From NCBI GenBank assembly GCA_001574975.1, contig KQ965828.1, positions 1 to 64,000 on the forward strand: a DNA stretch of 64,000 nt, given 5' to 3'. Positions 26,039 to 39,350 of the stretch are shown piece after piece. The notes beneath the pieces are model-generated. The model was not told the DNA's origin. It was given only the letters and a program-made list of their open reading frames with translations, and searched no databases. How positions within the stretch are numbered: position 1 is the first letter of the stretch; every line of letters starts with the position of its first letter. The translations under genes were made by a program, and so were the position numbers. The DNA is from Gonapodya prolifera JEL478. Taxonomy: Eukaryota; Monoblepharomycota; Monoblepharidomycetes; Monoblepharidales; Gonapodyaceae.

Positions 26039-29000
26039 ATGCCGACGATGTCAGAGAGATTACTGGTGACGCTGGAGTGGACTTCGAGGATCGAGAGTCG
26101 GAACAGGGAACCGCCAGCCAGGAATCCATCAGTGACGAGGATGAAAATTCACAAAGTGAATCCGATGAAGATGAGCGCGGACAATCCAACGATGGTCTCT
26201 TTGGAAATGATTCGGGAGGAAACTCGTGGAACGGCTCTCGATCATCCTCACACGGGAGAATTTACATTGTGAGTCTGAAGGCCAATGAAGAACCGCCAGC
26301 TTCCAAGACTCAAAGTTCCTCACCCACTGAATCTGACTTGACGTAGGTCTACTCCTACAACACTGGCGTCCGCATCGAGCGTTTAACCAACATCATGGAG
26401 GGTACCATCGCATCGCTCGCTTGGTACGAGCCCTTTGGGCATCTCTGCGTTGGAGGTACCGAAGGACGCAGTAAGTCTTTCTCTGAACCCTTTTCACAGA
26501 CGTCGCTTACCTTGATAAAATAGTCAAGATTTTGGAACCCCTCAACCACGCGGTGCACAACCTATTTGCCCACCAAAATGGAGTAACGGGTATGGTTGTG
26601 CCTTTTCCCGAAGGAACACCAAAGATTCCGTCTTTGGTGAGTGGGGGCAAGGACGGGGTTGTGCGGTGCTGGAGTTTGGAGACAGGGAGAGAAGTGTACA
26701 AGTAAGTCGAAGTTTCACGTGCATTCCAGTTTCGATTTGCCCAACCTTCATCGAACACATAGTCTTCAATTCACGCACCCAGTACTATCCATGTCGATTC
26801 TTTCAGACCGCACCCTCTCCGTATCCACCACGCACTCTGTATACACCTATTCATTCTCCCTGTTTCACCGTCTATTTGTATCTCTACTCTCCCGCCCCAC
26901 TCTGCTCCGTCGTATTGAACTCTGTGAGGGATCCGTCTTGGGTGTCGCGGGTCCTACTCGGAGGTTACTGGTTGTAACGGACGATGGAACGGGGCGAATG
27001 ACTGGGACGGTGGATGGAAGGGTCCTGTACACGGCATTTCCTGTTTTGCAGAATGAGGGGGTAGTTGGTAGCACATATGATATGAAAGGAGGTGAGCTTG
27101 CTTGTCCTGATATTGCTTTGAATATTTTAAACGATGGATCTCGTGCAATGTACTTAGATCGACTCTATAATCTTCTGCCCGGTGGAGATCTGGCCGTTTA
27201 TGAGGCTCGAATGCACCCAATGAAGCTGGTGAACGAATGGAAGAGAAATCGTGGGTGATAACGTCTTCACGAATCAAAATTTGAAAATTTTATCTTGATT
27301 GGCTTCTTTATCAGACTATCGACGCGAAAGGTCAACGTGTATTAGTACTGTTATTCCTCCCTCCATCGACAAAAGCCCACTTTTGATGTGGCCTGTTTGT
27401 GGTACATCGTGACTATATATTCCGCCATTTCCATCTCAAATAACCTTCCTGAATCGTGAACCTATTCGTAGTGACGGTCAATTGGTGCTGATTGATATTT
27501 CTAAGCACGGTCGGCACGAACCACTCGTACAAGCACACACTGCCGCAATTCGTCATTTGTTTGTTGAGCCACGATTTCACATGATTTTCACTTGCGGAAG
27601 AGACTCCCTCCTTCGATGCTTTAAAATTGTCCCGTACAACGGCGAACCTCGCCCTTCGGACGGTTTCAAGATGCCCTTTTAGGTCGAGCACGCTTTCACG
27701 ACCACGATTGCTGCAGGAGACGTATTGCTGATCGCCTCATCTGAGAAAATGGGAGTCGTATTCGTCTCTGTTATAGGCACATCGCTTAAGGTACCGTATC
27801 ATCCGGTGTCTGGTTTCGGCGCTCCGTACAAGCATTCGCGGGATGATGACAACGCAGGTCGTGTGACGCATATAGCGGTGTTGGACAATTTAGGACTCTT
27901 CGCCACATCGAGCATCGACGGGACGGTCAAAATTTGGACACGAGAATGCGCTCTTGTGCGAGATGTTCAATTCGACGAGCCTGTCACGGCTGTCGAGTTT
28001 TTAAACTCGAGAGCTGACGTTGTCGTAGGTTTGACGGATGGAGTAAATATTGTTAAATGCCAGGATTGTGAGTTGTCTAAGCGAAGCTTCGAGTCTTAAC
28101 ACACTGGAGGTTTCTAACCGAACTTTGAACCAGATCTCCCTAAGCATGTGCTTCTTATGGTACTTCAACAGCACCACGATGATGATCCTACCGAGGTTAG
28201 CATCGTATTTTTAGTTACAGTAGTTTCGACCACCGAGCTATATAACCTTCCAGGTTCCTCCAGTATTTGAGCCGGGTCAGGACTTCATCAACTGTTATCA
28301 GTCAGGGTACCGTGAAAAATCTGAAGTGCAAAAACGGACCCATGCTGGAACAAAGGTTGACAGGATGATGCGAAGGTAATTGAGGCGTTTGTGTTGTCTT
28401 TTTAAAATCGTGATGTCGATAAACTCCTGACCATCAAGACGTGAACGAGCACTGGATGAAGTTATTCAGCGGAAGTTGGCTGACATAGAGAGTGAGCATC
28501 CCGCATCCACCCTCCGTGATTCATCCCCCCAAAATGACGACCGACCTTGATTTATACCCCAAGAAATGCGAGACAATCGGGTCCAACAAATTTACCAATT
28601 GATCGAGTCGTACAAGCCCCTGGACACATCGATTGAGGGGGACTCGACAAACCAAACGAAATCCCGATTCGAAGACTCATTGTTTCTTTTCACACCAAAT
28701 ACTGATCGACCCCGGGAGCAATTTCAGTACAGCGAGTATCAAAGGGATCTTTTGCGTGGTCGGTAATATGCCCTGTATCTGTTCCACTGTTGTTTGTGAT
28801 TCAAATCATTTCCAATTTTTGGGGTGCAAGGGCTCCGTGAATGGATCAAGTATACCGAGGAAGAACTCATTGAAAAAGCTAGAGAGTATCGACGGCTTCT
28901 CAAAAAAAAAAAAAAACTTGCCAGGAGAGGAACACTCACGCTAGGTAAATGGGATTGGGATGATTTTCCGGCGATCACGCACTTACTGTTCAAAATAAAG

Positions 29001-31772
29001 GCTTCGTCCCTGATCTTGTGCATGATGGAAATTTATGGAGGAAATGATGAAAAAGGAGAAATCAGGTCGAAGGCGATCATCTGTGAGTGACGTGGCACCT
29101 TTGAAGAGAACAGCAATATTCTGTAGCTTCACCCAGATCTTTTGACTGAGGAAGAACTCTCGACTCTTATTCAAAAACACGATCCGAACATGGACACCGA
29201 AGATCGACGAAGGCTTTTCACACAACTGCACAAAATGACCAACGAAGAAGAAGCTCGAATAGGTGAGGTCAGCGATACCAATATCAACCAACAATCCTTG
29301 CATAATCATTTCTATAATGTTGAATTTATCAGCAAGGCTAAAACGTGCGGCTGCGGAGAAGGCAGAAAAACTTGCGACTTCTAAGACCTCTGGTATTTCG
29401 TCAAAACGGAGCTCCATCGAAGCTCACACCAGACACCGCGAGGGCGAGATGGCACCGTCCAAAAGTGTCGAAGACGATGGTGGTGCTGAACGGAAGCATC
29501 GAAAACGCAGACACAGTACAAAAGACTTCGGACAAAACCGATCCATCCAAGAACAAGCGATCGCGGTGAAAATCAAGTCTCCCCGCTTATGAGGTGACGG
29601 GATCTACTGAAGGCCTCTCACTTTCTAACCCCTCGCTAGAACCGGATAATCGCTTTCTAGCTGAAGAAATGAAGAGAAGGATCGATTTAGCGCGAAAACT
29701 TCGCCTCAGATTGGAGTCAAAGTTTAAGGCGATGGGAATCTCTTTACCGAATGCTGCGGGAACGGCGACCGTCCTCCGTAATGCTTCTGTTTCTGCAAAG
29801 CAGCGTCCTTCGATGATATCATCGCGAAAATTGTTCACGTCTGACACTCGGCCGACCGTGGCAGACGACGCCTCGTCCACGAAGCTCAGAGATTATCTAT
29901 TGAAGAGGAGACAACAGAGGCGAGAGAAAACTCCCGAACCGAATTTGCTGTCGACAGCAGGAGAAGATGATGTGGAATTGGAGACAGACGTTTCCCCGGA
30001 AACGGTGTAACCACAACCTGCAGTGGTTCAATCAGCTGCGGAAGAGCCAGCTCTGGATCTTTTTCCTCCGCAGCCGCCAAGTCTTCCTGCAGCTGTTGTC
30101 CAGGCGCGAACACCGGAAGCAGCCTCTCAATCGGATGAGAAAGTTGCCATTCGCGAACGTACACCAGAACCCACAGTCGCGGAACCTGAAAAACCGGTCC
30201 AGACCAGAGAATTCGAGCCTGATGCCAAAAAAGCCGAAGTTCCTCCGTCGCCGAAGCCACAGCCCCCTGCCAAGTCGATTCCCACACCCAAGCCTCGACC
30301 AAAACCTCAAAAGAAAACGAAGCCGCCAGTGGTTCCGACTGCGCTTCCACTTCCCCCGATCGTTAAGCCAAAGAAAGTACCGGACCCCGAAAAAGTAACC
30401 AAGCTTCCTCGTTTGCCGCCTCCACCCAAACCAGCTCTACCACAACCTGAAGTTACAACAGCTGACTTGAAGTTGGAGTTCCCAAGCATCTCAACGGAAG
30501 CTGAAGCCAAGCTAACATGGAATCTTGTTCGCCGTTCAGAGCGAATTTTGTCAGGAGGCAAGCGAAAACGTTCCGACATCGATACGGCCACCAACAGCCG
30601 TGAGCACGACGATCAACAAGAGCGTAAGCTCCAGAAAACTCCAAGCTCGCTGACTCGCTCACGCCACGAAGATGGCGCCAATCGTTCTCGGCTGACAAGG
30701 GAACGCCTCCGTCCGGTGACAAGTCGAAACGAAGAAACCAAAAGCGTCAACCAGACACAGATGCAAGCGCCTATGCAACGGTTGATAATGTTATCACGGA
30801 CAATTATTTTAAAGGAATGGAGGTAATATTTGCCTTCCCTCCTTTTTTCTACTTGCAGGGAACTGAATCCATGACCGATATCTAAGCATCTTCCACCAAC
30901 CATTCACAACATTCTGCTATCCCTCTTGCGTCTTCTGTACTCGCCACCAAACATATCCACATGGAAGGAACGCTCTGAGGAAGTGAAAGCCATTCTTTAC
31001 CTCTACCGGACGTTCAGCACCGACTTTCGAGACGTGTGGTCGCAAGTCATTGCGCCGCAAATGGACGCGATGGAAGATGAGGCGTGGCAGGTTCGTGGTA
31101 TCTTCACCGCTCCACGAAAGACTTCCCAACCCACCTGTCGCCCCTACACCCACGCCAGGTCCGCGCCCAACTCTCAACTTCTCTCGGTAGCTACAACATC
31201 GCCCACAGCGAGGTCGTGCTGGCGCTGATCTGCCGCCTGGCGGACAAGGTGGACGACGTGCGCAACGCCGCGCTGGCCTCACTGGTGGAGCTCGGCGTGG
31301 ACTCGAGAAAAGGTCCCTGGCGAGCTGGATGGTGACGTTGGGCCTTGTGAGGGCGGATCTGCAGCGGGGGATGGAGGGGACGGTCTTGAATGTGAGTGTG
31401 CAAAGGGTTTGGGGTTGAACGATGGATACGAGATAGTTAATTAATTCCGATCTGTTGGCGTTGGTAGGAATCGTTGAAGAGCCAGTCCCAGGACGTTACG
31501 ACCCTGCGGCGCCAATCGCGCCAGACCGTCATAGACTGGCTCACTTACAACCGATCCGACATCGTGCGAACACCAGCAGTTGACGCAAGCGACCGCGCTT
31601 CAGGCTTCCGAAAGCGAGATCGCCATGGGAAAGGCACTGCGCGAACAGGAGATGTCAATGCCGCACGACAGCTGCAAAATCGGGGGGCTTCGAGACCCTC
31701 GTCGGCAATGCCAAACACTCGTGTGGCCCGACCAACACCGGTCAGTCGTTGTGCGCATGTGGCAATAAGTAG
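26039..31772 (+). CDS. large multi-exon WD-repeat protein, possibly flagellar
   Basis: A long gene of many small exons; both ends are approximate. Firm exons include 26347-26470, 26524-26701 and one starting at 26763. The N-terminal half has WD-type repeats: RIKILEPLNHAVHNLFAHQN, VSGGKDGVVRCWSLETGREV, IFTCGRDSLLRCF and FATSSIDGTVKIWTRE. A helical, Lys/Glu-rich middle (28.5-29.4 kb) carries a 15-A run coding five Lys. A Pro/Lys-rich part (30.0-30.5 kb) and a HEAT-like C-terminus follow (LICRLADKVDDVRNAALASLVELG near 31.25 kb). WD repeats plus coiled coil plus HEAT recall animal axonemal WDR87/WDR97-type proteins, a tentative likeness from memory. A TAG at about 27681 is either spliced out (a 57-base intron beginning GTCCCG) or a real stop. 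Near the 3' end the frame appears to shift at an A4 run (~31307-31310), near 31571 and at a G6 run (~31682-31687). Confidence 0.6.
28902..28916 (+). repeat. 15-A homopolymer inside a coding exon
   Basis: Fifteen consecutive adenines read as five Lys codons within the coiled-coil part of the WD-repeat gene (REYRRLLKKKKKLARRG). Such a run is prone to polymerase or ribosome slippage and to sequencing error. Confidence 0.85.
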
Positions 31773-31941
31773 AATTAAATTCCGTCTTGCGCATTTATCA
31801 GAGGACTTTTTACAATTATTAAGAGGAAGTCACCGAAGTCTAACAAACAAAATCATCGCGACACCGAGACAATAACAAGGCGCCTCAAGGTGCCTCTAGT
31901 ACCGCCGCACCACTCCACACATCGTCCAAAAGTCCTCTCCC

Positions 31942-34389
31942 TTAGTACCCGTGGCTGGCCAGGAACTCGGCCCAGAGGCGGTCCTCCTCCTCCTTCTCGA
32001 TGACGCGGACGCCCGAGGTGGTCAGGAGGCGGAGCTTGCCGAAGCGGACGCGGATGATTTCGCCGGGGAAGCGGGGGAGGAGACTGAGTGGGGAGGGGTG
32101 AGGGGTGAAGGTGAGTACGGTGTTTTGATGAGGCACGGAGAACGGTGCACAGAACTCACCGGTCACGGATGTTGGTGCGGATGAAGATCGTGTTGATGAA
32201 CCCGACAATAATGATGGGTAAGATCCAGTGGAAGTTGAGGTTGTACACGTCCAGGGCAGTCTTGGACGATTTCGCCACTTCGCCGTTCAAAATTGCGTTG
32301 TCTGTTAAGGAATGGGGAGATTATGAAGAGTTTTTGAACGAATATTACACGCGACGTTCAGCGAAGACTCACAGCCCAACCCAATAATACCACCAATCGA
32401 CCACGTGCACAGAATAACACCGTGCGTCGCACCCGTGTTCCTTGCTCCGAACTGGTCCGACAGGAACGCCGGAATGGCACCGAAACCCGCACCATAGCAC
32501 GCCACGAGTGCAAAAATGCATACCAAGAACCCTGGGTAGCTCGCGTTGACAAACACGGTAGGGAACGATGCGCAAATGATGATCTGGACGCCGAGAATGA
32601 GGAGATACACGCCCTTGCGGCCGACTTTGTCGGAAAGGAGCGGGATGGCGACACGACCGAAGGCGTTGAAGACGGCAAAGATGGCATTGACGGTGGATGC
32701 CTCGGATGCGGTTTTGCCGAATTGGTTCTTGACCATGTCTTGCAGTTTGGAGGTCGTAGTGAGGCCGAACAGGGCGTTGCAGAAGAGCATGATGAACATC
32801 ATGCGGAATTCCCACTATGGACAGAAATGGTGACAGTTAACTACATGGACCGAAAAAACGTGATCTGCGAACTGAGAGAATGTAAAACTCACAGACATGA
32901 TAGCATCCACCAAATTCATCGAGCTTAGAATCGCCAGCGGGTTCTTTGTCGCCACATCCACGACCGTAGCCTTTGATGCATCTGCGTCCTCTCCGTCCTT
33001 CTCTCCATCCTTCTTCTCCAAAGAGTCGGCCGACTTTCCGGTCAAGTTGATGTTCTCGGTACCCTTGATCGTGTCGACCGTAACGCCCTTGATGGCGTAC
33101 CCGGGGGGAGTCACGCGCAGGATGGGAAGAAGGAGCAGGACGATGGCGAGGTAGGTGCAACCGAGAATGAAGAAGCAGTTGGAGACGCCGTAGGAGGCGA
33201 TGAGGGACTGTGGGGCCAGGGTGAAGGATCAGGGGTTTGAAGGAAGAGGTGTAAGGGGAGAAGAGACTTACGTTTTGCAGGTAAGACGCGGCAAAGGAAC
33301 CAAGACCGAATCCGGCAACGGCGAGGCCAGATGCAAGACCGCGCCAATCAGGGAACCATTTCTGGAGAGGAGACACCGGGGAGATGTACCTGAAAGTTAA
33401 AGTGTAAAATTTTAGGGGTTATGATTTGCGGGGTGACAAAGGACAGGCGTACTCACGCAATACCGAGACCGCAACCACCGAAAAATCCATATCCGACGTA
33501 GAGCAACCAGAGCTGTTTGGTTATGCAGGCAATGGCGGCGAACATGTGCGCGAGGAAGTATCCGGTGATTCCAAGAAGAGCGCCTGAGCGGGGGCCGACG
33601 CGTTCCATCCAGGGTCCGAGAACCGCTGCGGTGGGACCGAAGAAGGCGATGGCGATGTAGAATGTGTTGGGGGCTTGGCCGGCTGCGTGGCGCAAGGGGT
33701 GGGAGGAGACGACAGTGAGAAAATGAAATGAGAGGAAGCGAAGGATGGAGAACTTACCACCGCTGTTACCGGAGATGGCGGTGTCGATGGCGGCGTTGTA
33801 TCCGGACCATGCGTAAAAGGATCCCACACACATCTGGATGATAACGGCGGCCGGCATGAGGGCCCATCGATTGAATCTGTTTTAAAAGAAAGAAAGGTAA
33901 GGGTTGGGGAGGTTGGATTTCGGTTCGTTTCGGTCAAAGGCGGTCGGCGCAGTTGGATGGGTGAAGTGGGAGACGAGCCACTACTTACGGCACTCGCAGA
34001 ATGTATCCTCCCGGGATCACAAACTTGCCAAAGAAGTTGATGGGGGGAGGGAACTCGAGAAACTTGTCTCGCTCGATGGCATCTGGTGCGCGGACAACCT
34101 TTGTTTGGCTGGAGAAAGGAAAAGAGAGAAGAAACGCGTCAGTGAGTCAGCGCAGCAGGCGGGACAAAGTAAACGGCGGCGCCGACGATCGGTCCGGCGG
34201 TTTCCCAGCGAGGTATCCGCGGTTTTCGGTCTCCTGAGCGTCCTGGCGATGCTGGGTTGGTTTGTGGTTCGAATGCCAGCGACGCCAAAAGCGCCGAGGG
34301 GCGATGCCAAGAACGAGGAGAGTGAGGGGAAGGCGCCTTCTTTGGCGCACTCACTTGAAGTGGTTGAGCAGAATGTCGCGCACGCCCAT
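31942..34389 (-). CDS. MFS transporter, oxalate/formate antiporter (OFA)-like
   Basis: Nine exons on the minus strand give one frame of 552 residues: complement(join(31942..32083, 32160..32301, 32373..32814, 32893..33207, 33272..33389, 33457..33682, 33758..33876, 33989..34108, 34355..34389)). The protein starts [11 protein letters not shown]. The first membrane segments are at [23 protein letters not shown]. About 12 membrane helices follow with a Lys/Asp/Glu-rich cytoplasmic loop (about residues 290-325) between the halves. MFS signatures include [12 protein letters not shown] after helix 2 and [13 protein letters not shown] in the second half. [10 protein letters not shown] near helix 1 and the organisation fit the OFA/monocarboxylate branch; the substrate is unknown. 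It converges with the WD-repeat gene, with about 170 bases between stops, and diverges from the SPATA20-like gene across 1.4 kb. Confidence 0.87.
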
Positions 34390-35810
34390 TTCTGCGTTTT
34401 CCTTTCTGCGGGGTGTATCAGGTAGGCAGAGAAACCGTTCGCCTTTTATTTGAAGTGGGGGACAGCAACCTGGGCCGCGCCACAGTGGCGGAGTGGACCC
34501 CTTTGCCTGGCGCGTGAAGTCACGCTCAACCCCGGGGGAGACGAAACTTGATGCATCATGTCCTATTTGTTTGCGTCGTTCGTTGCGCTATTTAGCAGCA
34601 TCAGAATGTGTCCAAAACGAGGTTGATTATCCCTTTGTGGGCGCACGTCTTCCATAACTGGGCAAAAACAGGCCCACAACAGGGAAAACATCAGCCCTCA
34701 TCTGCCCAAATTGAGACTCAAAAGGGATCAACACAGCCCGAAGAATGGCGCTTTATAAATATAATTATACTTGCTAAACCGTTCCCGCGGACCCTCTGCG
34801 ATTAATCTGTATCAAGAGCACTCGGAGTAACCTGCCTCCGGCGTCTCTTGCGTCATGTCGCAGGTTCCGGGAAGCCTACCCTTGTGCGAAACTCTACCTT
34901 CACCCGCAGAAAACGCAGAACGGTGTCTCTCCTTGGTCTCCATCCGAAGTGCGCTTGGTCACAAACTCACCCATTCAGTCGACCTGCCCACCCGCCGATA
35001 GTGGACAGTGCCGATAAGAACACGTCACAAATCTGCAAATATATACTTTACGTTTACAAAAGTAGCTATGAGGTCGAAGAGCATCACAGGAGGTCGATCA
35101 CGTATCCTTCACAGAACGCAAAATGCTGTCTCCCCCTCCATTGTCTCCCCGTGTGCACTCGATGTGCCATCACCTAGATGGAACTTTTGTATTTCTCTGC
35201 AGTTAGCCAACGCCGTACCACTTGGCACTTTTGCGGCAAATTAAATGCTATCTAGGTGCGTTCGGTGTGTTCCAGCCTAGCTCGAATTTGAATCTGGTCA
35301 TTTCACGTAACGTCCCTCATCGCAACTCGACATCAAAACGCTTGGCTCCAACTGAGTATCAAGATCCAAAATCTCCGGTCCGTGATCGATGAATCAGACA
35401 CACGAATATTTACAACGTCGGAACTCGGAACTTGTAGATATCAGTAGCCAGTGCCCCGACAAGCAGTTGGTGCATGGCTGTTGTTACCTGGCGTGCGGTT
35501 TGAGGGTCGCGTGCGGTTTGAGGGCTTGGATGTCGGCGAACATGCTAGCTGCACTTGGGCACCGCCTTCACTCATGTGGACCTGCAAGTGCTCGCCATGG
35601 ACCGTACCGACAAGATTACGTCAGAGATGTGAAGTGATTTCATGTAGTTCATACAATGGCGAAAGGTATCTCACTGACAGTGTGTAAATTACGAGACGTT
35701 TCGCAAAAATTTGGAGTCCGGTTTATGATTACTGTCGCGACACGGCCCTTTCTTCTGGTAAGAATCGCATTTCAATCACCGGTCAGTGGCTCTTGATACG
35801 CAGTGGCTTC
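34390..35810. other. 1.4-kb divergent intergenic region
   Basis: This lies between the starts of the OFA-type transporter (-) and the SPATA20-like gene (+), so it must carry both promoters. I see no coding frame with support, no RNA gene and no clear repeat apart from a short direct repeat near 35500-35520 (GCGTGCGGTTTGAGGG and GCGTGCGGTTTGAGGG, in tandem). Confidence 0.45.
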
Positions 35811-38800
35811 ATGTTTCCTTGTCAACCCTCCCCTCTGCGGAAGTCACCTCCATCCTCCATCAAGCTCCACCCACAACTTCGCCCCCTTCTGAACCAATCC
35901 AGCGCTCGCTCCATCACATCACAGTTTCCCAACCGCAGTCCAGCAAATCCCGGGCTCCCTCCTCCCACCGATCGGAGTTTCTCAACCCGTCATCACCTCG
36001 TCACCAACCCCCTCTTCCCCACGCCATCGCCCCGCCGCACCATGTCCACATCCACCGCCTCCTCACCACGCTTCACCAACCGCCTCGCGCGCGAAAAGTC
36101 GCCCTACCTCCTCCAACACGCCCATAACCCAGTCGACTGGTACCCTTGGGGCGAGGAGGCGTTCGCGAAGGCGGAGAGGGAGAACAAGCTTATCTTTCTG
36201 AGTGTGGGATACTCGACGTGCCAGTGAGTCGTCAATTGGGCACGAGTACTGCCTTTGGCTCATCGACTTGCACACCGCGCACACCGTCACCACTCGCAAG
36301 CTGGTGCCACGTCATGGAGCACGAATCGTTCGAGGACGAGGAGACGGCCAGGATCATGAATGAGTTGTACGTCAACGTCAAGGTGGACCGCGAGGAACGG
36401 CCGACGGTCGATAAGTGAGTATGACGTCTTGGTCCCGCTGCTGCTTTTCCCTCAATGGCCCCCAACACCGTACCCCTCGCTCACTCCCGATCAGAATGTA
36501 CATGACATTCATCCAAGCCACCGCCGGCCGAGGCGGGTGGCCTATGTCCGTCTGGCTCACCCCGCAGCTGCAGCCCTTCTACGGCGGCACGTACTACCCG
36601 CGCGACGACGGGCGGCACGGCCCTGGGTTCAAGTCGATCCTAAGGCATTTGAACAGGGCGTGGACGACGGAGAGGGAGAAGGTGTTGGAGAGTGGGAAGG
36701 AGGTGTTGGAGGTGTTGGAGAAGGCTGAAAAGGTAAGTTCCTTCGTTTACCCTTCGTCCGCCCGGACCTTCCCACACCAAAACATTGTTCTACCCCACCC
36801 GGTGCCCCACACAGTCGCCCCCACTGTCCTCTCGAAACACCTCCATCATCACGCCCTCCTTCTCCCTATCCACTGCGTCTCAGCTCGCGACGCACTACAT
36901 CGACATGCACGACCCGACCTGGGGCGGGTTCGGCTCCGCTCCAAAGTTCCCCACGCCACCCATCATGTACTTCCTCCTCGACTTCTACGCCAGGTGCGAC
37001 GCTCTCCCGAAACCGGAGGATGTCGCCGACTTGGTTGTGAAGGAACTGCGTGGAGTGGCGGACAAGTGCGGCGTGGATTTGGAGAAGAAAAGCCTTACGG
37101 AGAAGCAGGAGATTGTGGAGGCGGTGAAGGAAGGTTTGGAGGAGATGCATGAGAAGAAGGAGATGGCAAAGTCTGTGACGTTGGATACACTCAAGGTACG
37201 TGGTGAGACCCGGGGTCGTGGTGCGTGGTTACAAGTGCTCGAGAAATGCTGCGACAAAACAGAACATCGCTGCTGGAGGTATCCACGACCATGTTGGGAA
37301 CGGCTTACACAGGTATTCGGTGGACAAGGAGTGGCACGTTCCCCAGTGAGTTCGATTCACCTGCTTTCGTTGTCCTTCAACACGACTCACCTGACCAACC
37401 CAACGCTATTTCTCACAGCTTCGAAAAAATGCTCTACGACCAAGCCCAACTCCTCGACCTTTTCCTCACGGCCACCGTCCTGGATTCCACATCTCCTCCC
37501 ACCGACTCCTCCGCCCGCCCCGCCTTCCTCCCAACCGACCCAGCCTTCCACCCATCCGCCATCGCGCGAGACATCGTGACCTACGTCTCCCGCGACTTGC
37601 AGCACCCCGAGGGGGGCTTCTACTGCGGTGAAGACGCCGACTCCCTACCCTCGGCGGGCCCTGCAGACGCGGTGATGAAGAAGGAAGGGGCGTTCTGCGT
37701 ATGGGAGGCGGTCGAATTCAATAAAGTGGTTGGGGAGGAGTACGCGGAGATGTTGAGGTGGTTCTTTGATGTGAGGCCGACGGGGAATGTGCCAAAGTCG
37801 GTGGATCATCAGGGGGAGTTGAAGGGGCAGGTGAGAGAAGGAGCAACTTGTCGTATCGCTCCTCGTGCACCCGCCGAACCTTGTCCAACGTCGCTAGAAT
37901 GTCCTCCGCGTCCTACGCACCCCCGCTATGGTCCTCGAGAAATTCGGGGACAAGCTCAACCTCGGCACCATCTCCCAAATCACCGACATCATTGCCGACG
38001 CCAAGCGCAAGCTGTGGGAAGTTCGCCTTGGACGGCCCAAACCGCACAGGGACGATAAGATCCTCGTCGCCTGGAACGGGCTTATGATCGCCTCGCTTGC
38101 GCGCGCTCATTGCGTGCTCGCACCGCTGGACGCGGAGAGATCAGAGTTCCTTGACCTTGCGACGAAGGCCGCCGAGTTCATCAGGGCGAATTTGTCGGAC
38201 GATTCGGGGAAGCTGATTTCGAGAGTGTACCGCGAGGGACCTGGAACGGCGCCGGCGGTTGCGGACGACTACGCGTTCCTGGTGCGTGGTCTGCTGGAGC
38301 TGTACCAAGCTGGCGGCGACGTGTCGTGGTTGGAGTGGGCGGTGCAGCTGCAACATGTAATGGACGAGAAGTTCTGGGATCCTGTCGCAGGGGGTTACTT
38401 CTCGGGTGCTGAGGAGGCGGAAGGAGGCAGAGGGCAGGCGGAAGGTGGGGTGTTGTTGAGGATGAAGGAAGGTGCGTTTTCGGAGGCCGAGTTGAGGGGG
38501 GTCTGCCAGAACTGATTGGGACGTGCCCTCGACCAAAGACTATGACGGCGCCGAACCCTCGCCCAACTCGGTCGCGGCGCACAACCTCGTCCGTCTCGCT
38601 GCACTCGCTCCTGGTGCAGACGGAGGCCCATACTTGCAGCGAGCTCGAGAAACGGCCGTGTCGGGTTTGGAGAAGTTGTTGCGGTACCCGCAGACCATGC
38701 CGTTCATGGTCACGGCGGTGATGGACTCAGGTGATGGAGTGAAAGAGGTTTGTTATCTTCGTCGTGATCAACTGAGAGGTCGTTAAAATTGATGGCTTGA

Positions 38801-39060
38801 AATTTGGACGTTTCCAGTACATATACCACGGCCCTCGCCCTTCCCACATCCGCAACCTTTTGCACAGAAACCGCAGCGCCACGTACACCACGATAACCGT
38901 CGCCGATTCTCGGCTTTCGCGATTGCACCCCGAAGCAGCACAGATTGCTGAGCAGGCGACGGAACGAGACAAAGTCGGGGATTTGTACGCGAGAGCGAAG
39001 AATGGCAGTTGGGAACGCGTGGAGTGGAAGGAGGGAGGGGCGCTCGCACTTCGTCTGTAA
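35811..39060 (+). CDS. SPATA20/YyaL-type thioredoxin-fold DUF255 protein
   Basis: A homologue of SPATA20 and bacterial YyaL, with an N-terminal thioredoxin-like domain and a C-terminal AGE-like helical barrel. Exons are 35811-36223, 36301-36414, 36495-36732, 36815-37195, 37263-37345, 37419-37830, 37898-38471, 38539-38747 and 38818-39060. The total is 888 residues from ATG 35811 or 811 from ATG 36042. The conserved start [20 protein letters not shown] follows ATG 36042. The extra 77 residues are Arg/Ser-rich without acid clusters and look like a mitochondrial presequence, suggesting two possible localisations. The CxxC motif lies in STCHWCHVM, assembled across the first intron. [19 protein letters not shown] and GGTYYPRDD follow as in the family, and later [12 protein letters not shown] and [13 protein letters not shown]. 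The biochemical role of the family is not well defined. Confidence 0.92.
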
Positions 39061-39350
39061 AAGTGTTTTGAACTTTTGGAGGGAGCCGGTGTTCAGTAGG
39101 GAGGTAGACGGTGCAGAAACACTTTCTAATTGAAAAACTATCTGTGTTCATTTTCATTGGTGATCTTTGATCACAAAAAGCTTGCAAATACATTTGGTTT
39201 TCTTCGCTTTGTGTTCTTTCTTTCCTTCGTTTCATTTGAATAGCCGAGATAATGAGGCCGAAGCGATCCGCAACTCAATGACCCCACGAGCACAACATCC
39301 TTCGCCGTTGCTGACTCGCTCGGTTTCTCTCTGCTCACTCACCTACTCCC

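Noticed and set aside
34390-35810. Hidden gene or tRNA in the 1.4-kb divergent gap
   Set aside because: No frame shows splice-consistent extension, and no A/B-box or clover-leaf pattern could be made out by eye.
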